IMG/VR virus record: IMGVR_UViG_3300032282_002864
Span: 1 to 23,872 of that record
Reading direction: 5' to 3' (one strand)
Origin: a virus
DNA: 23,872 bases
Shown piece by piece: positions 8,129 to 15,714 of this stretch. Every line of letters starts with the position of its first letter. The stretch's first letter is position 1. Made by a program: the position numbers and the translations under genes. The notes below the pieces were generated by a model. That model was not told the origin of the DNA. It ran no database searches and was given only the letters and a program-made list of their open reading frames with translations.

Positions 8129-9870
8129 TGTTTCACTCTCATAGGTTGACCATTTTGATAAATAATTGGGTTGCCATTCTTATCAGTGTCTTTAGTGCCA
8201 TCTTTAGGCTTGTTCATTACTTTGCTAATTTTATTAGATAGCTCTATATCGTATTTAGTAATAATACCTTGTACTTTAGGAGTATTCATAAAGGCATATG
8301 GGTCAGGATTTTTTAAAGTTGTTTTGTATTTATCCCACTCTTTTGCCAATTCTTTATTTCTATCGTGAACAATTTGCACAGTCAATGCTTGTGCAATGTT
8401 TTGCTCTGGAGGATACTTAGAACTTAAACCTTTAGCTGCTTGAGAAATGGTAGTTAACTGAGCACCCATTTTAGAACCTGTACCACCAAACTGTTCTTTC
8501 TCGTATGCAATACCAAGCTGTTTAGCTAGGTTGTCCAAACGAGAGCGTTTTGTCATAGCATCTTCACCAGCAAAAAATTCTTTCATGCCAGTTAAAATAC
8601 CAGTTTCTCGTTGACCAGTTTCACCTTGAGTATCTTCAGTACGACCAGTGAGTTTCATTAAGAAACCAACGGGGTCTTTCTTGTAGCCATAACCAAAGTA
8701 TTCTGGATGCTCAGTAGCCATATCAATAATTTCTTGGGCTTGTTGGTTAGTAGTTGGGCCAAAGGATTGGTTTGAAATGTCAGCAATAAACTTACCAGCT
8801 GCAATACGCTCTTCTTGTAAAGATTTTAACTGGGCTTCATTAAGTTGTTGTTCTTGTTGCAAACCGCTTTGTTGACCACGACCAGCAAATTCTGGATTAA
8901 AAGAATAATCAATTGCTGGTGCTGGGGATACAGTTACTGTACCTTTTACTGGAGGTGCAGCTTGTGCAGTACCACTACCAGTTAATGCACTAATAATGTT
9001 TTCTGCCATACTGCCACGAGGAGCGGCTTGCGCCATTGGGGCAGGAACTGGAGCTTGATCCATTGCCATCGGAGCTGGCATTGGCATCATTGGAGCATCT
9101 TGTGGTTGTGCACCATCGGCCATGTAACGAATTGAGCCACCCATGGCTTTTTTCTGAATCGGTTGAATTTTTGGATCTTGCAACACGCCTCTGAACTGCG
9201 GAGGAACAATTTGTCTATCTTGCCAGTTTTGCAGATCTTGTTTAGTAATTTTAGCTGAGAAGTTACGGTACTGACCAGCGGTATCATAACCACTAACAGT
9301 AGCATCAACCACGTCCATGCCTTTAAATTCTGCACCAGCTCGAGTGTGAATATCCGACAAGGCTTTAAATGCTGCTTTAAAACCTGCTAAGTCGTTTGTA
9401 TCAGCGTAGTTCTTTAAATTCTGGTAATCGTAAACAGAAAGTGGAACACCATTGTAGGTATAACCACTTGATTGAGCACCAGCTTGCGGTTGAGTGCCAG
9501 CTTGAGGTTGACCGCCAGCTTGAGGCATTGTTCCTGTTTGACCAAAACCAGAACGCATTGCGCCAAGTTGTTGTCTCATTATGTCAGCTTGTGCTGTGAG
9601 CATACCGATGTTTTGTAATTCTTGTGCTTCTTTAGCACGCTTTTCCCCAAGCATAGCAACACCAGTTTCTGGATGGTACGCTGTACGAGCAACCATCTCA
9701 TCTAGATTGCCTTGAAGTGCTTTCCAAGGGCTACTTAATTCAGCAGCACGACGTTGTAAGTTTTGTAAAATTTCAGCTGAATTAGGAGACGCAGCAATAG
9801 TCTCAGCATTGTATTCTGCTGTTGATTTTGGTCTTGGTTGTAATGCGTCTAACGGTTGTGTATCTGCCAT
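8125..9870 (-). CDS. Unrecognised phage protein (581 aa) with Gln/Gly/Ala-rich linkers, probable virion or ejection protein
   Basis: The start is supported by AGGA six bases upstream of the ATG. The protein has an N-terminal helical region (about 1-110) and a short PQAG-type imperfect repeat around 120-135. A compact segment with many aromatics follows at about 140-230. The motif MGGSIRYMADG is at 243-253, followed by a Pro/Met/Ala-rich linker. A charged, helix-rich C-terminal region runs from about 330 to 560. No enzyme motif is visible. It sits between the 322- and 300-residue genes of the same operon and ends in an ATGA overlap. Position and composition resemble internal virion proteins of podoviruses, but homology is not shown. 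Confidence 0.68.
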   Translation of the reverse strand: MADTQPLDALQPRPKSTAEYNAETIAASPNSAEILQNLQRRAAELSSPWKALQGNLDEMVARTAYHPETGVAMLGEKRAKEAQELQNIGMLTAQADIMRQQLGAMRSGFGQTGTMPQAGGQPQAGTQPQAGAQSSGYTYNGVPLSVYDYQNLKNYADTNDLAGFKAAFKALSDIHTRAGAEFKGMDVVDATVSGYDTAGQYRNFSAKITKQDLQNWQDRQIVPPQFRGVLQDPKIQPIQKKAMGGSIRYMADGAQPQDAPMMPMPAPMAMDQAPVPAPMAQAAPRGSMAENIISALTGSGTAQAAPPVKGTVTVSPAPAIDYSFNPEFAGRGQQSGLQQEQQLNEAQLKSLQEERIAAGKFIADISNQSFGPTTNQQAQEIIDMATEHPEYFGYGYKKDPVGFLMKLTGRTEDTQGETGQRETGILTGMKEFFAGEDAMTKRSRLDNLAKQLGIAYEKEQFGGTGSKMGAQLTTISQAAKGLSSKYPPEQNIAQALTVQIVHDRNKELAKEWDKYKTTLKNPDPYAFMNTPKVQGIITKYDIELSNKISKVMNKPKDGTKDTDKNGNPIIYQNGQPMRVKQ

Positions 9871-9879
9871 AATTTATCC

Positions 9880-10848
9880 TTAGTATATCGCTTGACCGCT
9901 GTTATCCACTTGGTTATAGCCTTGATCAGCGCCAGTAGTGGTGCCATAATCAGTAGGAACTGTAGAGTTTGCAACCGAGCCATCGGGGTTGTATGTAATA
10001 CCGCCACCACCGCTACTGCTACCACCAAATATACTATTAAACGTTGGTAATATACCGGCGGGGATATAACCAGAAGTGCCTGGTGTTCCAGCACCTTTAC
10101 CAAATATGCTATTTAATAAGTTAGTACCAATTGTCGGTACACCAGCCAGTGTACTAACCATCTGCAACGGAGACAATTGATTTTGCTGAGATACAGTCGC
10201 TGGAACATTAATTGCGTTTATTAAGTTTGCGTAGTTTGTAGCACCTTGGAATGGAGCGTTCATTTGTGCCGCACCAGTGGTTAATCCAGAAGTAATGCCT
10301 TGTGCACCCACATTGCCTAATGCACCACCAGCGGTAGCACCAGTTTGTTGGTTTTGTAATGCCGCTTGCATTTGCTGAGCTTGTAAGGTAGCTAGTGCAT
10401 TTGATTTAGCGGTATCGACTGCAGTTTGAGCACGCAAACCACCAAAACCGCCAGTACCAATACCAGTTGCTTGAGTTGGAGCAATGGCTGTTGGCAATAG
10501 TTGATTTAATTGATTTGTTTGTGCTTGAAATAAACCACCTAAAGCGGTGTTTACATTTGGGGTTACTTGACCAGTAGCTTGGTTTACATTCCAAGGGTTA
10601 GCTGCACCTTGCGCAATGGTGTTTAAACTGCCTTGTGCTTGAGTAAATGGATTAGCCGCACCTTGAAGGGTATTAACAGCACCTTGAGCAGTGGTGTTGG
10701 CAAACGAAGGTGCGCCACCCAAAGCTGTACTAGCTTGATTAGCAACATTTTGTTGCGCGGCATCGTACCAAGACGGTAGCGTTGTCTGTACCTGATTGGT
10801 ACTAGACAATATATTATTTAAACCTGAAGAGGATGTTGTTCCAGCCAT
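9880..10848 (-). CDS. Gln/Ala/Gly-rich phage protein (322 aa), probable internal virion/DNA-transfer protein
   Basis: The start codon overlaps the stop of the 1084-residue gene by one base (TAATG). The protein is strongly enriched in Gln, Ala, Asn, Thr and Gly, with a few charged residues. It has repeated short helical stretches such as NTALGGLFQAQTNQL near residues 95-115 and a GFGGLRAQTAVDTA segment near 135-150. The C-terminus carries a Gly/Ser run and a Tyr-rich tail. Such Gln/Ala-rich proteins in this position are common in uncultured podoviruses and are often thought to enter the host with the DNA. That role is inferred from composition and neighbours; I see no defining domain. Confidence 0.65.
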   Translation of the reverse strand: MAGTTSSSGLNNILSSTNQVQTTLPSWYDAAQQNVANQASTALGGAPSFANTTAQGAVNTLQGAANPFTQAQGSLNTIAQGAANPWNVNQATGQVTPNVNTALGGLFQAQTNQLNQLLPTAIAPTQATGIGTGGFGGLRAQTAVDTAKSNALATLQAQQMQAALQNQQTGATAGGALGNVGAQGITSGLTTGAAQMNAPFQGATNYANLINAINVPATVSQQNQLSPLQMVSTLAGVPTIGTNLLNSIFGKGAGTPGTSGYIPAGILPTFNSIFGGSSSGGGGITYNPDGSVANSTVPTDYGTTTGADQGYNQVDNSGQAIY

Positions 10849-13800
10849 TATTTTTTCACCTTACGTTTTGCTTCTAATAAATAACCCAATGGACCTTTGC
10901 TATCTGAAGGCAGATGCTTGGCGTCATGTTTTTGTTTATGTGCTCTAATGGTTTTTAAGAATGAATCTAACATTTTAGCACCGCTATCATTACTACCGTT
11001 GCCCAAAGAAGCTACTACATCTGCGGGTATTACAAATTCGCCGTCTGATAACATCGCTGGGATGCTATCGCTTGTTCCAGTCCCTGGACCACGCACATGC
11101 GTGTTTTGCATCGAACCAAGGCCGCCTTCGCTATAGAATTGTGGATTAAAGCCTTGAGAAATAGCACCACCTTCAGCTTTTCCAACAATTGGATATAAAG
11201 GTATGCCACCTAAACCAAACAAATTGGAATGTTGTGTTTGTTTACCACGCATCAATACTGGTTTTAAAGACAAATCATCTTCATTGGAACTTCCACCACC
11301 AGCAAGATGCATTATACCACCAGTGGCGGCGTTTTCTATTTCGGCTAGTGCATTTGGATCTGGAACTGGGGTAGCATAAGTAACTGTTGGTACATTAAAA
11401 CTACCTAAAGGAGAAGCAATTTGCGATCCTTTTACAAAAGTGCCTTTTGGTGCTGTTGGTGTTGTGGTTGCTCCAGAAGACGCTGAGTTACCACCACCCA
11501 TACCATATAAAGCCGAAGCCAATCCAGCGGCAGTTAAACCAGCTGCAGCAGCACCAGTGCCCGTACCAGCTGTTGTGCCCGTTCCAGTACCAGCTGTTGT
11601 GCCCGTTCCAGTACCAGCTGTTGTGCCCGTTCCAGCTGTTGTGCCCGTTCCAGCTGTTGTGCCCGTTCCAGCTGTTGTGCCCGTTCCAGCTGTTGTGCCC
11701 GTTCCAGCTGTTGTGCCCGTACCAGCTGTTGTGCCCGTTGTTGGTAAACCGCCAGCAGTGCCCATGCCAGTTCCAGTGGTGCCAGCACCACCAGTCCCTG
11801 TTGAGGTGCCAGTTGTTGCTGTACTTGTACCTAAACCACCAGTGGCTGTTCCAGCACCAGATGATCCAGCGGTGCCTTGATTTGCTATTAAATTAGAAAG
11901 TACATCCGTTGGTGTAACGGGTGTTGTTATTGGTGTGTTTTCAATTGCCGCAAGTCTTTGGTCATATTCGCTTTGCGTGATTTCACCATTTTGTAATTGG
12001 GTTTCTAAATGATTGGCTGCATCAATTTGAGATTGAGACAATGAATCACCTATTCTATCACCAGTTACTACAACGCCTCCAGAGAGATTTGTACCCCCTG
12101 GAGTAACTACTTTAGGAGTTAAATCTACTTTAGGTAATTCAATATTACCAACACCCCCACTTGTTCCATAAGTAATATCAGATGTAGCTGGTCCAGAAGC
12201 AACTTGCGTACCACCAGTAGTTGGCTGATCTGGATTAGCAAAAGCATTAGTAAACTGATTATAGTATTGATCAGCTAAACTGGCTGTTGGTGCGGCCAAT
12301 GACAATTCTGGCGCAAGATAATTAGTTGGCAGTTTACCAGAAGCAATGTCATTTAAACCACTTACATAGTTAGATGCAGTTGTTGTTGTGTTAGTTAGCT
12401 GATCTTGTGCTTGCGAATATTGATTAGTTTGATCAGTTAGTGCTTTATTTAAGTTAGTTAATTGATTCTGTAACGGTTGAACATTAGTGCTATACAAATC
12501 GTTTACTTGCTTACTACTTGCTTCCAAAGTTTGACGCATTGGAGCAATATCAGAATTGTAAAGATTCTCTAAACTGGTATTAGCTGTTTTAAATTCTTGA
12601 GAGGCAGTGTTATATTGTGGAATTAAATTGTTTAATTTATTTGCGGTATCATTGGCTGCATTAAACGCCGTAGTGTTACTACTATCAGCCTCATAAGCAG
12701 CTTTGTTAGTGTCATAATTAGACTGTAATGTTTGTACTTGTGAATACAAATCATTTGCATTTTTTTGCAAATCAACTACATTTTGGTATGCTGGATTATA
12801 TTTATTATTTATAGCATCTTGATACGCACTTTGATTTGTTTTGTAATCGTTGTATGCTGTTTTAAATTCATCACCAGCTAAATAATTATCTAGTGCTGTT
12901 TTTGTGGTGTTGTATTGATCATAAGTACCTTTAACACTATCAGCTTGGCTTAATAACGCAGTTCTTTGCTGATCAATGGTTGGCATTAAATCAGCAACTT
13001 TATTAGATAAATCGCTTGATGCGGCAGTTAAATACTGCTTAGCCAAATCACCACTAACGGGTTGATCCAGATTAGCGCCTAGACTAATATTTGCTGCTCC
13101 GCCAGCTAAGCCGCTTCCTGTTGCACTCCAAGGCAATCCCGTTGCTGGGTTAACATCACCTAATGAAGCTGTTGGTGCCACTAATGAATTCCAAGCATCT
13201 TTACCAGCACCAATAGCATTACCTAATAATGTTCCACCAGCGCCACTAACAGCGCCCGTTAACGGATCACCACCTTTAATAGCAGAGCCAATAGCACCCG
13301 TTCCAGCGTTGGTAACAATAGGATTGACATATTGATTGGCTTGATTTCCAATAGCACCAAGACCTGTGCTTAGTGCAGAATTTTGTAGTAATGTTGCTAC
13401 ATCTTGCCCTCTAAGAGCACCAGTACCAGCAGACGATAATGCTTTGGCAACATATGGATTGACGCCAGCGGATTCTAATCCACTTAATGCACCGCCAGTT
13501 AGACCACCATAAAACGCACCAGACAATGCTCCTTTTAGGGGATCTTGACCTTTAATGGCAGACATTGTTCCACCTAAACCAGCACCATATAAAGATCCAG
13601 TTCCCGCGGCAGCTAATGCTGATTGAAGTGCTGTTGGGGCTGCAAAACCACCAATACCAATTGTGCCACCTGTTCCGATTCCAATTCCAGCACCAGCTCC
13701 AGTACCAGCGGCGCCAGTTAAACCAACACCCGTACCAGCGGCACTACCAGCACCAGTACCAATACTACCAGCTACTTCTGGAGCTAAATTACCTACAGCA

Positions 13801-14102
13801 CTTGCACCACCGTACCCAGCCTCTATTGCACCAGCGCCCGTTCCGGTCAAAGCAGAACCGCCTTCAATCGCTGGTAAGGCTTCTGCTAAATAAGGTGCTG
13901 CGTATGGGGCAACAACAGCCAATGCTACAGCACCAACTGTTGCCCAACCACCAGGGATGACATCGTTAACAGCTTTGTCAACAGATGCACTAACGTCACC
14001 GATAGCGGGACCCGGGTCAATAGATGCTAAAGCATCACCTGCCCCACTCCAATCAATTGGGTCTGTGATGTCAAATCCACCTCCGCCTCCACCACCACAC
14101 AT
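10848..14102 (-). CDS. Large repeat-containing virion protein (1084 aa): glycine-zipper N-terminus, coiled-coil centre, Thr/Gly repeat, conserved C-terminal module
   Basis: The protein starts two bases after the acetyltransferase stop. It begins MCGGGGGGGF and continues as a Gly/Ala-rich region (to about 330) containing hydrophobic and glycine-zipper stretches. Two copies of an SAIKGxDPLxGAxSGA motif begin near residues 181 and 273. Residues about 385-585 are Asn/Gln/Thr-rich and look like a long coiled coil. Residues about 700-720 resemble a SHOCT-like helix pair (NGEITQSEYDQRL). A GTTAGT-type repeat covers about 789-847. The C-terminal part has the motifs GGIMHLAGGG and GGAISQGF. A segment at about 1001-1035 (GPGTGTSDSIPAMLSDGEFV) recurs in many phage structural proteins. 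It may span or pierce the membrane during DNA entry; this is inferred. Confidence 0.72.
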   Translation of the reverse strand: MCGGGGGGGFDITDPIDWSGAGDALASIDPGPAIGDVSASVDKAVNDVIPGGWATVGAVALAVVAPYAAPYLAEALPAIEGGSALTGTGAGAIEAGYGGASAVGNLAPEVAGSIGTGAGSAAGTGVGLTGAAGTGAGAGIGIGTGGTIGIGGFAAPTALQSALAAAGTGSLYGAGLGGTMSAIKGQDPLKGALSGAFYGGLTGGALSGLESAGVNPYVAKALSSAGTGALRGQDVATLLQNSALSTGLGAIGNQANQYVNPIVTNAGTGAIGSAIKGGDPLTGAVSGAGGTLLGNAIGAGKDAWNSLVAPTASLGDVNPATGLPWSATGSGLAGGAANISLGANLDQPVSGDLAKQYLTAASSDLSNKVADLMPTIDQQRTALLSQADSVKGTYDQYNTTKTALDNYLAGDEFKTAYNDYKTNQSAYQDAINNKYNPAYQNVVDLQKNANDLYSQVQTLQSNYDTNKAAYEADSSNTTAFNAANDTANKLNNLIPQYNTASQEFKTANTSLENLYNSDIAPMRQTLEASSKQVNDLYSTNVQPLQNQLTNLNKALTDQTNQYSQAQDQLTNTTTTASNYVSGLNDIASGKLPTNYLAPELSLAAPTASLADQYYNQFTNAFANPDQPTTGGTQVASGPATSDITYGTSGGVGNIELPKVDLTPKVVTPGGTNLSGGVVVTGDRIGDSLSQSQIDAANHLETQLQNGEITQSEYDQRLAAIENTPITTPVTPTDVLSNLIANQGTAGSSGAGTATGGLGTSTATTGTSTGTGGAGTTGTGMGTAGGLPTTGTTAGTGTTAGTGTTAGTGTTAGTGTTAGTGTTAGTGTTAGTGTGTTAGTGTGTTAGTGTGAAAAGLTAAGLASALYGMGGGNSASSGATTTPTAPKGTFVKGSQIASPLGSFNVPTVTYATPVPDPNALAEIENAATGGIMHLAGGGSSNEDDLSLKPVLMRGKQTQHSNLFGLGGIPLYPIVGKAEGGAISQGFNPQFYSEGGLGSMQNTHVRGPGTGTSDSIPAMLSDGEFVIPADVVASLGNGSNDSGAKMLDSFLKTIRAHKQKHDAKHLPSDSKGPLGYLLEAKRKVKK
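11563..11736 (-). repeat. In-frame tandem repeat: seven 18-bp and two 24-bp units
   Basis: On the plus strand the unit is GTTCCAGCTGTTGTGCCC, repeated nine times head to tail. Two units, at 11581-11604 and 11605-11628, carry an extra six bases (CCAGTA-type insertion). The first (11563-11580) and last (11719-11736) have GTACC instead of GTTCC. All lengths are multiples of six bases, so the reading frame is kept, and the protein gains Gly-Thr-Thr-Ala-Gly-Thr-like units. The near-identity of the units suggests recent slippage or expansion. Confidence 0.97.
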
Positions 14103-14104
14103 AA

Positions 14105-14539
14105 TTAGAGCCTTTTCATACTGTTAAAACCACCGATTTTATAACCATTGTGTATGTAGAATTTTTTCATCTCTTCAATTTTTCCACCAACACTATGTCC
14201 CATAAAGATCTCTTTTGCTCCATTTTCTTTTGCCCAATTCTCAATCGCTTTCAACAGTTTAAAAGCAGTTGAACCTCCTCTATGTTCTGGCAAAATATAA
14301 AATCCAACATCACTTGCTTTTTCATATTCTGAAAAGAAAAATGGACTAATAACTGCTCCAACAAAGCCAATGCATTTTTCATTTTTAAATGCTAAAAATG
14401 CGGCACTTTTTGGATAATCCATCAATGCTTGAATTTTTCTTCTAGATGGTGGTGCAAAAGAAAAAACGCTTTCAACAACCATTTGCTCAATCAAAGCAAA
14501 AAGTTGTTCAAAATGTTCTTGTTTAGCTCTAATAATCAT
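14105..14539 (-). CDS. GNAT-family N-acetyltransferase
   Basis: Predicted 144-residue acetyl-CoA-dependent acetyltransferase; the substrate is unknown. The fold's landmarks are present. The N-terminal helix is followed by strand 4 (SDVGFYILPEHRGG) and the acetyl-CoA loop RGGSTA at 87-92. A helix (AFKLLKAIENWAKENG) and the C-terminal FYIHNGYKIGG strand come next. An earlier in-frame ATG exists at 14602. The start at 14539 is preferred because it overlaps the cupin stop as ATGA and begins directly with the typical MIIRAKQ strand. It is the last of three coupled AT-rich genes between tail genes. It could modify a virion protein, a host protein or a small molecule such as a toxin or sugar. Confidence 0.85.
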   Translation of the reverse strand: MIIRAKQEHFEQLFALIEQMVVESVFSFAPPSRRKIQALMDYPKSAAFLAFKNEKCIGFVGAVISPFFFSEYEKASDVGFYILPEHRGGSTAFKLLKAIENWAKENGAKEIFMGHSVGGKIEEMKKFYIHNGYKIGGFNSMKRL

Positions 14540-15081
14540 ATATACTCTAAACTTGCAGCATCTTGTTTTGTCAAATTTGATTTTATATAAGCTTCTCCAC
14601 ATTTAACAGTAGACAAATGATGCTCGCCCATAACTATACCTATATAGTCGGAAGCAACGCAATGTGGTTTAACCCCGTTTAACCAATGTTGAATTGACAT
14701 AAAAACTCCACCAGAATCACCTATTATTGCGCCATGAGTTGTTTCTGGTTTAACTCTCATTCGGACTCCTCTACAAAAAGAAGTTCCATCAATATTTGGA
14801 GTTGTCATTGCTTTTTCAGAAGTTGTATATTTACCATTTATTGTAAATTGAATTTCGCCTCCTAAATATAGTTCAAAACTATCCACATTAGGATGAGTGT
14901 GTTCTGGTATTATATAATTTGGAGGAACAATGAACAATTGAACTTGGAACGGATCTTCCCTATACCAAATTACAGAAATAACATCTTCAACTTTATGAAC
15001 TGCATGAAAAAGTGGTATTCTTCCTATTAAAGAAGAATCTTTTAAAAAACTTTCGCAAAAAATTTCTAATTGATCACTCAT
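14536..15081 (-). CDS. Cupin-fold protein
   Basis: A 181-residue protein with a single cupin-like core. The first motif PEHTHPNVDSFELYLGGE (residues 59-76) supplies His61, His63 and Glu70 (or Asp67) as probable metal ligands. The second motif VKPETTHGA supplies His116. Cupins include dioxygenases, isomerases, epimerases and non-enzymatic binding proteins, so the reaction cannot be named. The start at 15081 is chosen over 15096 because it forms an ATGA overlap with the preceding stop; the gene also ends in an ATGA overlap with the acetyltransferase. Such coupling suggests that the three products act together or need matched amounts. Sampled base composition is AT-rich (17 G+C in 14521-14580). 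Confidence 0.78.
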   Translation of the reverse strand: MSDQLEIFCESFLKDSSLIGRIPLFHAVHKVEDVISVIWYREDPFQVQLFIVPPNYIIPEHTHPNVDSFELYLGGEIQFTINGKYTTSEKAMTTPNIDGTSFCRGVRMRVKPETTHGAIIGDSGGVFMSIQHWLNGVKPHCVASDYIGIVMGEHHLSTVKCGEAYIKSNLTKQDAASLEYI

Positions 15082-15440
15082 TCTGTTGCCATCCAAGAGT
15101 AATTTGACTTGTCAGATTTTTCAATATTTAAACCTTCTTCGTCAAGCATTTCAATTATTTTAGGTGCATAAAAACTGCTGTAAATTCTTTTTATACCTAA
15201 TTTTTTTAATTTTTTCATAAACTCTTTTATAGATGTTTTGAAATTCAAAGGAGAATCTACTGTATATAAATGGATTTCTGCAATATTAGGTTCAATAGCA
15301 ATTGCAAGCAAAAGGGAGTTATTTGCTTGAATAAGAATCCCTGCACCAGATTGAACAACTTTGTTTATTTTGCGCAAAACAATTTTAGGGTCATAACTTA
15401 ATCGCTCTGAATCTTTTGTTATAATTTCTGAAGGTGTCAT
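15078..15440 (-). CDS. Unrecognised small protein (120 aa), first gene of the cupin/acetyltransferase cassette
   Basis: I do not recognise this protein with certainty. It starts MTPSEIITKD. It has alternating strands and helices and a Lys-rich segment (EFMKKLKKLGIKRIY, about 73-87), and ends in NYSWMATE. The alternation and the internal GILIQANNSLLLAIAI and EIHLYTVDSP strands could fit a small alpha/beta fold, possibly a degenerate GNAT-like one. No acetyl-CoA loop is visible. There is no good Shine-Dalgarno before the ATG, and a 13-bp AT-rich gap separates it from the preceding gene. It is very AT-rich: only 9 of the 60 bases at 15181-15240 are G or C. It overlaps the cupin start as ATGA. 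Confidence 0.72.
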   Translation of the reverse strand: MTPSEIITKDSERLSYDPKIVLRKINKVVQSGAGILIQANNSLLLAIAIEPNIAEIHLYTVDSPLNFKTSIKEFMKKLKKLGIKRIYSSFYAPKIIEMLDEEGLNIEKSDKSNYSWMATE

Positions 15441-15453
15441 ATTTAATTAAAGT

Positions 15454-15714
15454 TTAACGACTTGGGCCATTGACAATTTGACTAAAGCTATGAGCCCAAT
15501 CTTGCCAGTTATCAAAACTCTCTGGAGCAGATACGGGGTAAGCTGCAAAAGTAGCCAAATTCATAATTTGAGCTGCTCCCGCTTGCCAGTTTGTATCTAC
15601 AGTAATGCCAATCGGTTCAGAACCAAAATACTGAATTAAATTACCATTCCAATCTTCCCAAGTAGTATATTCTGGGGAAAACGGAAAGTGTTGCGTTATA
15701 CTAGGGACGCTCAT
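15454..15714 (-). CDS. Small Trp-rich phage protein (86 aa)
   Basis: An 86-residue protein overlapping the end of the nozzle-like gene by 14 bases. ATG at 15714 (MSVPSIT) is preferred over an upstream TTG at 15720. It contains two similar segments, TTWEDWNG near the N-terminus and DNWQDWAHSF near the C-terminus, suggesting a small internal duplication around a WxxW core. The short acidic-aromatic composition and the place after tail genes suggest a minor tail or assembly protein. I know of similar unnamed proteins in phages but no assigned function. Confidence 0.7.
   Translation of the reverse strand: MSVPSITQHFPFSPEYTTWEDWNGNLIQYFGSEPIGITVDTNWQAGAAQIMNLATFAAYPVSAPESFDNWQDWAHSFSQIVNGPSR

Noticed and set aside
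11563-11736. Possible CRISPR array
   Set aside because: The repeats are contiguous head-to-tail units with no unique spacers and lie in frame within a gene.
11440-11896. Plus-strand Pro/Val-rich and Gln/Leu-rich open frames opposite the repeat
   Set aside because: The 18- and 24-bp repeat has no stop in several frames on both strands, so long shadow frames arise automatically. The minus-strand gene continues far on both sides with recognised phage motifs.
13565-13960. Plus-strand frames of 76-131 residues opposite the Gly/Ala-rich N-terminus
   Set aside because: Low-complexity translations antisense to a well-supported gene; no motif or ribosome binding site.
14540-14602. Upstream ATG extending the acetyltransferase by 21 residues
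   Set aside because: The extension would overlap the cupin gene deeply; the ATGA overlap at 14536-14539 gives the natural coupled start of a GNAT protein.
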